Shown here in pieces: positions 6,988 to 13,879 of a stretch of DNA of 16,098 nucleotides; within the stretch, counting starts at the first letter, position 1; every line of letters starts with the position of its first letter. The position numbers and the translations under genes were made by a program. This stretch comes from JAAYJR01 sp964495655 (GTDB lineage Bacteria > Bacteroidota > Bacteroidia > Bacteroidales > Prolixibacteraceae). The notes beneath the pieces were generated by a model. It ran no database searches. It was not told the origin of the DNA and worked only from the letters and a program-made list of their open reading frames with translations. Location of the stretch: the NCBI GenBank assembly GCA_964495655.1, contig CAZBWK010000093.1, positions 1-16,098 of the forward strand, read 5' to 3'.

Positions 6988-7006
6988 TATACAAAGGGGC
7001 TGTATA
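6988..7006. repeat. Inverted repeat before the regulator gene
   Basis: Perfect 6-bp arms TATACA (6988-6993) and TGTATA (7001-7006) around a 7-nt spacer, about 55 bp upstream of the regulator ATG. On the minus strand a T8 run follows after about 12 nt, so it is too weak and too far for a clear terminator. It may be an operator or leader hairpin. A TGTCTA-type element is also directly repeated nearby on the minus strand. Confidence 0.3.
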
Positions 7007-7033
7007 GACATTTTGTAGACAACACTGTGAAAT

Positions 7034-7537
7034 TCAATTATAGGAAAAAATAACCTGGTATTTTCCTTCTAAATATTTATCGTCTCCTAAAACGAAGTGA
7101 TTGTCAGGCATTCCTGCAAATTTGAAAACCGCTTCCTTATTTTTCCGGTTAGCAGGGTCTGTTGAGCACTCGGCACATAGATACGTACGGAAATAATAAC
7201 TTTTCCCATTTCGGCTTTTCAAATCCGCAGAAAAAATATTTACCTCGACAAACCTTTCGGGATCGTTGTTCAGCTCTATTTCACCGAGATCTATTGCATT
7301 TGCCATACTGTCTTTTTTTATTTGGAAATAATTATTGTTTGCATTGACTGTGATCCCTATTGGTTCCACTATTTCAGCAAAAACATGACCTGTTGCAGGT
7401 ACCTGTGCCCCCAAGTTGTTCAGACCGTGGAAAAACAGAATGAATATAAAAATAAACAATATAATTTGTTCTAACCTTGTTTTACTTTTACTGTTAACCA
7501 GAGTTGGAACACCGTTATGTGGAATAAATCCGGACAT
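7034..7537 (-). CDS. Divergent secreted pilin-like protein
   Basis: 167 residues with a strongly hydrophobic segment (24-37) ending near NNLGAQ, a long signal peptide or membrane anchor. The mature start QVPATGHVFAEIVEPIGITV (45-64) closely resembles the extension of the subunit encoded at 4577-5113 (TAQVFAEVIEAL). The end GKYQVIFSYN matches the C-termini of both DUF4402 subunits (TYLLTFAYN and FNVIVNYN). The middle has diverged: the glycine-rich LAFG motif is only LGEIEL (84-89), and a CAEC pair (121-124) could form a disulfide. It is probably a minor or specialised subunit of the same pilus. It is separated from the regulator gene by 96 bp. It could also be an unrelated small beta-sandwich protein. 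Confidence 0.6.
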   Translation of the reverse strand: MSGFIPHNGVPTLVNSKSKTRLEQIILFIFIFILFFHGLNNLGAQVPATGHVFAEIVEPIGITVNANNNYFQIKKDSMANAIDLGEIELNNDPERFVEVNIFSADLKSRNGKSYYFRTYLCAECSTDPANRKNKEAVFKFAGMPDNHFVLGDDKYLEGKYQVIFSYN

Positions 7538-7934
7538 TTAAATTAAAAATGTAAAATGAAAATCTTTAACAGTTCTACATTGCACGCCACTATTGAAAAT
7601 ACTCATTACAAAAATTTTCATTTCATTATTATTGTTTATTATAAAGATAGATGAAATTCATCATTTAGAATGTTTCTCCTAAGTTAATGGCAGTACACGA
7701 CATATTTTACCGTACTGATGGCCACGTTTTCAAAACTTTTTATTGCGCTTCTCAATTTTGATACACACTTAGAACTTCATGATGATTCCACTTTACATAT
7801 TTAGGGTTAAATAAATTCACCAGGAATGCACGCTTTATAAAAATATTCGGAAATAGCACAAAAGGTAACCCATTTATGTCTTGTTTTTTGGATAGCAAGA
7901 ATGAATTTGATAGTCGTGTATAAATCGGCAAGAA
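7538..7934. other. 397-bp intergenic region before the pilus locus
   Basis: No convincing gene. It contains three short inverted repeats: GATGAA/TTCATC around one base (7650-7662), CAGTAC/GTACTG with a 15-nt spacer (7691-7717), and GTTTT/AAAAC around one base near 7726-7736. It also has TTCGGAAA (7846-7853), similar to the core of the direct repeats at 5839-5872. A near-consensus minus-strand -7 box TATCTTTA lies at 7642-7649, about 105 bp before the ATG of the pilin-like gene. No intrinsic terminator for the upstream gene was found. Confidence 0.4.
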
Positions 7935-10900
7935 TTAAAAAACCGGGACTTTTTGGCTTTTTTTTCCTTTTGGACCTGTTACATGCACGATTACAACTCC
8001 GTTTGAAGCAGGAACCGGAAGGCAGCCCATCTGCCTTCCCTCAAGGTTGACGCTCAGTAGTTTACTGCCTGTCAGGGAAAAAACATCGCATGTATGTTGC
8101 CCATCCACCAGACGTAAATCGATATACAATACTTTTTGTTGTGCAAAAACATGTACAGGCAATCTGGAAAAAGGATCGGCATAGTTGCCTGGAAGTACCT
8201 GCAACACAAAACGGTTTGTTTGATCATCGGTGGCTGCCTGAAAAGAGTATTGATTCATTGTTTTAAAATCGTGCCTTGTCCCGGTTTCCCTATCGTACAG
8301 TTCAAGTACATCAAACCCGTTGTAATCAGAATAAGCCGTGAGCTTATAATTTCCCGTCTTGCCAGGTTTAAAGGAAAGGGGTAAAACAGGATATTCCTCT
8401 TTTTCGCCGAGTAACCGGATAGAATATTTTTTCTCTCCCTCGGGCAAGAACAGCCCGGGAGCGGTGGGAATAAAGCTGAATTTTTTAGGAGTGCCCCGAG
8501 CTGACCCCATACATTCAAATTCAATCATCACTTCATCGTTACCAAATCCATCCGTTGATTCGACACGGACAATCAGTTTATGTTTTCCTGTTTCGGTACT
8601 TTTCAGCCAATTTCCGGCCCCCTTATGTACCCTGACTGCATTGTTCATTGAAAATGTACCTGATTGTCCGGCTTTTACAAAAAATCCCTGTGTAGGGGCG
8701 ATATAACGCGAAACACCGAGAGTGCCATTATCAGAGGCGGATGCAGAATTGTATGCGCCATAGTTGAGGTTTGTTTCGCTCCATATCCAAATATCAAATT
8801 CACCGTCGCTATTCTGCAAAATGTTCCTTTCCCAACCAGAGGGAGCCTTCCAGTCGATGGAGGAAGGATACGGATTTCCAATCAGATTATGGCCAAATTC
8901 TGATCCCTGACCCGCAGTTTTGGTGAGTTGCAGGGAAACCATCCCGTTATTAAGGCTTCCTTGAAATGCTTTGGTGGGGTGAAGGTCCTTGTATGAAATC
9001 AGGTAACCACGTCCCGGTCTGAAAGTGTTGTTTCCATTTGCTGTAACCCATGTTGGCGGTTGGCTATTATTTAGCAGATACACCCATGAAGTGTCGGGTT
9101 CATGCCAGGCATAGAAATCATACCGTGTGCCGTCTCCATAAGGATCACTGCCCCCTGTGGGCGTAAAATCTCCGGATATCTCCTGGTTGGTTACCGGTGA
9201 AGAAATCATCTGCCATACCTGGGGCTCTCCAGAAATATACCTTTGAAATGTGGCCGGGACGGAGTCATTATGGTGAAGCAGAGAGCCGGTTCCGTCAGGT
9301 GTGGAAGCAATGATCAATCCCGCCGTTCCTTCCAGATTCTGTATGGTTTGTGTAACACTCAGATTTCCCGTTGGCCCAATAGTTAAAGCTGCACCCTGCC
9401 TTATTTCAAGCGCCTCAATTTGGTTTTCCTGGGACGAGAGCAAAGGATTGTTCGGGGTAACCGGGATAACCACAAAGGCGTCATTTCCCGGAAGTAATCC
9501 TTTTTCCCAATTCCCCGGTTTGTCCCAATCGGCATCGATAAGGCCTGTCCACTGCCACATATTGGCAGGTGTTTCCGAGCAAAACCGTTTTTTATGGTAG
9601 GAGCTTACGGTATATTGGTCCAAATCTTTTACATTATTTACAATCAGGTAATAATTCACATCTTCTTCTATATCAAAACCCAGGATAAGGGTTACTTCGT
9701 TGTTATTTGTTCCGGCAAGTGTGGGATTCACAGGAAAGTCGATAATATTGCCGGCCTCATTTTGAATATAATAGTTGGATGCTGTTTGTGCGGAAACAGG
9801 ATCGAGCGGCTCGTCGAAAACAGCGGTGATAGAGTTGGAGGAGTTCACAAAGATGACAATAATGTACGGCCGGTTAGTATCTACAAAGGGATCACCGGTA
9901 ACAACACCGACAACATTGAGTGTCAATCCCGGTTTGATTTTAAATTCACCGTATTCATCCACAGTCATATCATTTAATACAAGAACGTTCTGCCCGGATT
10001 GAACCACTCCACCATCTTCAATAATCAGGTTGTAAAACGTAACATCGGTATTAGAACCAGTAATTATCTGGATTCCGTTACCGTCAAAAATAAAGGTGCT
10101 GGTTCCGGGGTTAAAAGTTCCGCTGTTGTCGAATGTGCCTCCGCTGAAATTGATCGTACTGTTTCCGGCATTTATTATACCTCCCGTGTTTGCAATCGTT
10201 ACATTTCCTTCGAAAGTGATTTCTCCCTTATTGGCATCCAGTGATCCGTTGTTTTGAAAAACAGCATTCTCGGTAACGCTTAAATTTCCGTCGCCTACTT
10301 CGATATGCCCGTTTTGCTGAAAATTCCCGTCCCCTTCAATTTGGATAGAACCTTTGCAGGTAATTCTCATCCGGGCAGTATTTCCTACGATCACATCATC
10401 TTTGAAAATAATGGTGCCGTTATGAATTTCGATTTCCGCATTGCCCTGCGATTCGGTAGTCTTGTAATAAGTTATTGATGCGTCTCCCCCGTAAATACTA
10501 CCGTTGTTTTCCACAAAAGAAGAAGAATAAAAATCAATAATTCCTCCCGACAATTCATGTGGAACAGGTGTATCCGGAGGACATTCCGGCGGGTGGTTGC
10601 CGGGAGCGGAAGGGGCCATATAAAAACGCCCACCGCTGCGAATTGTTACTTTATGCTGATTGTTCAAAGAATCACCGTCAAAAACAAAATGGCCCGCGCC
10701 GCCATTTAGGATTCCGTAAATATCTGTTTTTCCGAAAATAGTGATGTTGCCTTCAGTAACTTTAAATAATTTTCCGGTTGAAAGTATCAGTCCGTTTCCA
10801 AGATTCATATTGCCATTATTCACCTGGAGTTCTCCGTTAATCAGGAGGCTGGCATAAGGGGCATTCAACGCACCTCCGTTGTTAATTTGTATTAGTGTAT

Positions 10901-11315
10901 TGGTGTATCCCATGTTTATCTTTTGCTGCCCGTTTCCATTCCCGTTGAATTGAAGGTTCCCGTTGTTGAGGAACAACTTCCCGTTGTTATTGATATTAAA
11001 TATTTCGGTAACTGTTAGGGTGGCGTTGTCTGTAACAGTTAGTTCTCCGCTTGACCAATCGGGGAGATTGATTGTTTTAACGGTTACATTTTGGGAAATT
11101 ACAGGAAAGGGATTTCCCTCAACAGCCCTTATTGTTACCGTAGAACCCGGATTGGGAATTGTTTGAGGATTCCAGTTCCCGGCTTCGTGCCAACTATTAC
11201 TTATATTTCCCGTCCATGTTTGCCCGTTAACATTTGTCAAAATAAAAAGGTTGAACAAAACGGGCATTGCTGCCGGCAGGAAATACGATTTCAGTATATT
11301 TAAAAGCCTGCACAT
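7935..11315 (-). CDS. Large secreted beta-solenoid surface protein
   Basis: 1126-residue exported protein. Signal peptide about 1-32. Residues 33-90 hold a W-rich start (TWTGNISNSWHEAGNWNP) common in T9SS cargo. Residues 90-475 are Asn/Gly-rich short repeats (NNGKLFLNNGNLQFNGNGNG and many alike), as in a right-handed beta-solenoid. About 481-570 is an SbsA-like Ig domain (ITAVFDEPLDPVSAQTASNY). A second W-rich module begins at 586 (QWTGLIDADWDKPGNWEKG), followed by a region with FGHNLIGNPYPSSIDW (807-822), frequent in Bacteroidota surface proteins. The last about 70 residues (VLYIDLRLVDG...CDVFSLTGSKLLS...KKSQKVPVF) look like a divergent T9SS type A sorting domain. Adhesin, matrix or glycan-binding roles are possible; no catalytic motif was seen. 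It has its own candidate promoter at 11348-11355. Confidence 0.8.
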   Translation of the reverse strand: MCRLLNILKSYFLPAAMPVLFNLFILTNVNGQTWTGNISNSWHEAGNWNPQTIPNPGSTVTIRAVEGNPFPVISQNVTVKTINLPDWSSGELTVTDNATLTVTEIFNINNNGKLFLNNGNLQFNGNGNGQQKINMGYTNTLIQINNGGALNAPYASLLINGELQVNNGNMNLGNGLILSTGKLFKVTEGNITIFGKTDIYGILNGGAGHFVFDGDSLNNQHKVTIRSGGRFYMAPSAPGNHPPECPPDTPVPHELSGGIIDFYSSSFVENNGSIYGGDASITYYKTTESQGNAEIEIHNGTIIFKDDVIVGNTARMRITCKGSIQIEGDGNFQQNGHIEVGDGNLSVTENAVFQNNGSLDANKGEITFEGNVTIANTGGIINAGNSTINFSGGTFDNSGTFNPGTSTFIFDGNGIQIITGSNTDVTFYNLIIEDGGVVQSGQNVLVLNDMTVDEYGEFKIKPGLTLNVVGVVTGDPFVDTNRPYIIVIFVNSSNSITAVFDEPLDPVSAQTASNYYIQNEAGNIIDFPVNPTLAGTNNNEVTLILGFDIEEDVNYYLIVNNVKDLDQYTVSSYHKKRFCSETPANMWQWTGLIDADWDKPGNWEKGLLPGNDAFVVIPVTPNNPLLSSQENQIEALEIRQGAALTIGPTGNLSVTQTIQNLEGTAGLIIASTPDGTGSLLHHNDSVPATFQRYISGEPQVWQMISSPVTNQEISGDFTPTGGSDPYGDGTRYDFYAWHEPDTSWVYLLNNSQPPTWVTANGNNTFRPGRGYLISYKDLHPTKAFQGSLNNGMVSLQLTKTAGQGSEFGHNLIGNPYPSSIDWKAPSGWERNILQNSDGEFDIWIWSETNLNYGAYNSASASDNGTLGVSRYIAPTQGFFVKAGQSGTFSMNNAVRVHKGAGNWLKSTETGKHKLIVRVESTDGFGNDEVMIEFECMGSARGTPKKFSFIPTAPGLFLPEGEKKYSIRLLGEKEEYPVLPLSFKPGKTGNYKLTAYSDYNGFDVLELYDRETGTRHDFKTMNQYSFQAATDDQTNRFVLQVLPGNYADPFSRLPVHVFAQQKVLYIDLRLVDGQHTCDVFSLTGSKLLSVNLEGRQMGCLPVPASNGVVIVHVTGPKGKKSQKVPVF

Positions 11316-11347
11316 AGTTTACTTTACTTACTTTATTTTGTTTCAGA

Positions 11348-11355
11348 CAAAATTA
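11348..11355 (-). promoter_or_regulatory. Candidate -7 box of the beta-solenoid protein gene
   Basis: Minus strand TAATTTTG is an exact match to TAnnTTTG, 32 bp upstream of the ATG at 11315, giving a leader of about 27 nt rich in AAAGTAA. It lies immediately past the stop codon of the CDS remnant at 11357-11605. No good -33 TTG at 19-21 bp was found. Confidence 0.45.
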
Positions 11356-11356
11356 G

Positions 11357-11605
11357 TTAAAAATCCTTAACAGACATGTCAGCCAAAAAAATCATATTTT
11401 GCGAAAGCCGGGCAATCAGTTTCTTTTTAGGATCATAGCGGTGTTCTGCATCCGGAACCATATCATTGATTAATAATTCCCTTTGCGTAGGAGTATCAGA
11501 CAGGGCAAGCTGTACAATATCCTCAATCAGGGCGCTTTTCCGCTGCCTTTCCCTGATAATTTCATCCAGGTTAAATCCCTTTTTGCCGTCAGGGAATACG
11601 ACCTT
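11357..11605 (-). pseudogene. 5'-truncated CDS remnant, family not recognised
   Basis: An 82-codon open frame follows an in-frame TGA (11606-11608), ends at TAA (11357-11359) and has no ATG, GTG or TTG in its first 48 codons. The deduced peptide is strikingly protein-like: VVFPDGKKGFNLDEIIRERQ (2-21), then KSALIEDIVQLALSD, QRELLINDMV, HRYDPKKKLIARLSQ and a final ADMSVKDF. It is charged, helical and unlike the surface proteins on either side. This is best explained as the C-terminal end of a cytoplasmic protein left after an insertion or deletion that placed the neighbouring surface-protein genes here. I do not recognise the family. A real short gene starting at the internal ATG (residue 49) is possible but less likely. 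Confidence 0.5.
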
Positions 11606-11623
11606 TCAAAAAGATATGAAATA

Positions 11624-13873
11624 TTACAGTATTACAATCTTTTCACTCTGTTGGTAATTACCCCATTGAATTAACAGATAATATATACCTTTACTTAGGT
11701 GCGACGCATCAAAATGTATATTTCTGTCTGAACCTGACGCTTTAATTTTTATTTCTTCCAAAAGCTGTCCTTTTGAATTCATTAACCTCAAGGCAATATC
11801 ATCATCCATAGTTGATTCAATCCTGAAATTGAATTTTCCATCATTCGGATTAGGCATTACGGAATATTTAAAAGAATCCTTACTTATTTCATCAGCGGGC
11901 ATAGGGAATAATACAGTTATATTATGCTGGCATGTTGCAGTATTTCCACAAAGATCTGATAACATATATTCCCTTGTTAAAAAATACGATTCTCCGGTTA
12001 TATAGGTCAATTCAGATGACAAACACAGTGAAGACTCATCCAAACCACAATTATCAGATACCGATCCGCCGTGTTGGATAAATTCTTCAATAGAATTAAC
12101 AGTATCAGGAATATTTTCAATAAAATTAACTTCAAGATCAGGAGGGCAATTAATAACCGGAGAAGTGTTGTCAATAACACTTATAGTTTGAATATGCACG
12201 TTGTTATTTCCACATTTGTCTTCTGCTGTCCATGTGCGTTTAAGCTGGAAGTTATTTTCACAATCACCCTCAATGATCACTTCAGAAAATTCAATATCAG
12301 ACTCTTCACCCCAAAAGTCAGTTGCCGTAAGTATTTGCGCTAAAGGTATTGAATCACATTCCACTTCAAGATCAACAGGTAGTTCTTCATTGAATTCAGG
12401 GACAGAATTAATTTCAGAAAAATTAATTGTAACCGTTTTGTCTTTGTCCATTGTTACTTCAGTCGTAACATTGTGCCGGTCTGCTACTTCACCTTCCCAT
12501 TCCTCAAACAGGTAGCAGTCATCAGGTAATCCGGTAATTTCAACCAATGTGCCCTCATCGTAATAATGGGTCTCAGGCTCTGGCGTTGTCGAACCTCCCA
12601 CTGGCGGATTAACAACAATTGTTAATGCATATAATCTGGGTTTAACTTCTTCTGCTGCGCTTTGTACAGAAAGACCGGGTGATGCGCCCGACTGAGCAAC
12701 CGGGGTAATCTCAAATTTTATGTCCGTTCCGTTATCCTCTTCAACTAATAAATAAGTAATGGAAGTAGCTCCCGCAATAGGAGAATCATTCCTTAGCCAC
12801 CGGTAGAAAGAGGAACCTTCAGAATCTCCATCAGCGTCGGAATAGGTGTATAAACCCGTCAGTTGTTGTCCCACCCTCGCAGTGCCGGAAATTGTAACCT
12901 TTGAAGCAACGGGAACTGCATTGTCGGGTGAAGGTTCGATATTTATCAAAACCGACGGATCAGATTCACAACCAGATACATTAGTAACTGTGAATGAGCA
13001 GGTGCCTGCAGCCAGTCCTGTAGCAGTATAGGTTGTCCCGGTACCTGAATAAGTTTGTCCACCCGGATTCCTAGTCAGGATCCAGGTGCCTGTTGAAGGC
13101 AAACCAAAAAGCTCCACACTACCTGTTGGGGTCTCATCAGTAGGATGCGTGACAGTGCCCACCATCGGGGCATTGGGAGTCTCAGGCTGTTCGTTAATGA
13201 CAACATTTTGCGAACTCCCGGAGGTACAACCAACAGCATCAGTTACAGTATATGTATAGGTGCCTGCAGTCAGTCCCGTAACAGAATAGTTTGTCCCGGT
13301 ACCCGAATAAGTTTGGCCACCCGGACTTTCAGTCAGGGTCCAGGAGCCTGCAGAAGGCAGTCCGCTAAGCGCAACACTTCCTGTAGCAATATTACAATTT
13401 GGATGGGTTATCATCCCTGTTACCGGGGCAGCAGGGGGTACACAACCGGCATTAAGAACCATATTGAACCAGAGTGATCTACCGGCATTAAAGATAAGTT
13501 CACCGCTAACAATGCTGATATTGATATCTGTTATCTCCACCATAGCACTAGCATCCCAGACCTTAACAATCACCTGATTCCCTTCTCTGAATCCGTCAAT
13601 AGTTTCAGAAGTGACCGGATCATCTTTTGATGCAACGAAGGAAAGTAATGAACCTGAATTGCTAACAACACCAACTCCGACACAGAAACCTTCATCAAAG
13701 ACAGCGACCTCATCGCCAGCTTGTAAATTCACCCCGTCGAATGTAGCCGACATAACATAAAAATTCATATGATCATGGCCATTCCCTGACCAGGTTTTAA
13801 AAAAATGTGTCTGTCCATATAACATGCTAAAATTGCAGATTATGGCCAGTATAAATCCTGTAATTCGAATCAT
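11624..13873 (-). CDS. Modular T9SS-exported surface protein
   Basis: 749 residues with signal peptide 1-20 (ending SMLYG|QT). Residues 24-141 form an N-terminal module with FKTWSGNGHDHMNFYV and AGDEVAVFDEGFCVG. Two tandem SprB-like repeats follow (about 145-229 and 232-315; ITHPNCNIATGSVALSGLP and VTHPTDETPTGSVELFGLP). Next come an Ig-like domain (320-411, YTYSDADGDSEGSSFYRWLR), an InlB-B-like repeat (416-486, CYLFEEWEGEV) and two HYR-like cysteine-containing domains (490-655, RTWTAEDKCGN). A clear T9SS type A sorting domain is at 668-749 (YSVMPNPNDGKFNFRIE, ending QQSEKIVIL). Likely a cell-surface adhesin. It lies 6 bp behind the paralogous gene to the right and is surely co-transcribed. 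Its third codon positions are more A/T-rich than those of that paralogue. Confidence 0.85.
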   Translation of the reverse strand: MIRITGFILAIICNFSMLYGQTHFFKTWSGNGHDHMNFYVMSATFDGVNLQAGDEVAVFDEGFCVGVGVVSNSGSLLSFVASKDDPVTSETIDGFREGNQVIVKVWDASAMVEITDINISIVSGELIFNAGRSLWFNMVLNAGCVPPAAPVTGMITHPNCNIATGSVALSGLPSAGSWTLTESPGGQTYSGTGTNYSVTGLTAGTYTYTVTDAVGCTSGSSQNVVINEQPETPNAPMVGTVTHPTDETPTGSVELFGLPSTGTWILTRNPGGQTYSGTGTTYTATGLAAGTCSFTVTNVSGCESDPSVLINIEPSPDNAVPVASKVTISGTARVGQQLTGLYTYSDADGDSEGSSFYRWLRNDSPIAGATSITYLLVEEDNGTDIKFEITPVAQSGASPGLSVQSAAEEVKPRLYALTIVVNPPVGGSTTPEPETHYYDEGTLVEITGLPDDCYLFEEWEGEVADRHNVTTEVTMDKDKTVTINFSEINSVPEFNEELPVDLEVECDSIPLAQILTATDFWGEESDIEFSEVIIEGDCENNFQLKRTWTAEDKCGNNNVHIQTISVIDNTSPVINCPPDLEVNFIENIPDTVNSIEEFIQHGGSVSDNCGLDESSLCLSSELTYITGESYFLTREYMLSDLCGNTATCQHNITVLFPMPADEISKDSFKYSVMPNPNDGKFNFRIESTMDDDIALRLMNSKGQLLEEIKIKASGSDRNIHFDASHLSKGIYYLLIQWGNYQQSEKIVIL
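12950..13440 (-). repeat. Tandem intragenic repeat of about 258 bp
   Basis: Two successive copies encode the SprB-like repeats of the protein at 11624-13873. They retain high nucleotide similarity, for example the plus-strand stretches near 13001-13067 and 13259-13326 (both contain TTGTCCCGGTACC and GAATAAGTTTG). The period is about 86 codons. Related but more diverged copies occur in the neighbouring gene (about 15400-15900). Such units can expand or contract by recombination. Confidence 0.65.
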
Positions 13874-13879
13874 AATTAA

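Noticed and set aside
7752..7934. 60 further open codons in frame beyond the TAA stop of the beta-solenoid protein gene
   Set aside because: The hypothetical readthrough peptide is hydrophobic/AT-driven and the sorting domain already ends properly at KVPVF. An open stretch of this length in AT-rich DNA is unremarkable. A stop-codon mutation in a longer ancestor cannot be excluded.
9301..9977. Plus-strand open frames up to 127 codons opposite the beta-solenoid protein
   Set aside because: They mirror the Asn-rich repeat coding on the minus strand, which produces long antisense frames. Composition is not protein-like.
12950..13440. Regularly spaced similar stretches suggestive of a CRISPR-like array
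   Set aside because: The period is about 258 bp, the copies are diverged and in frame, and they encode SprB-like protein repeats.
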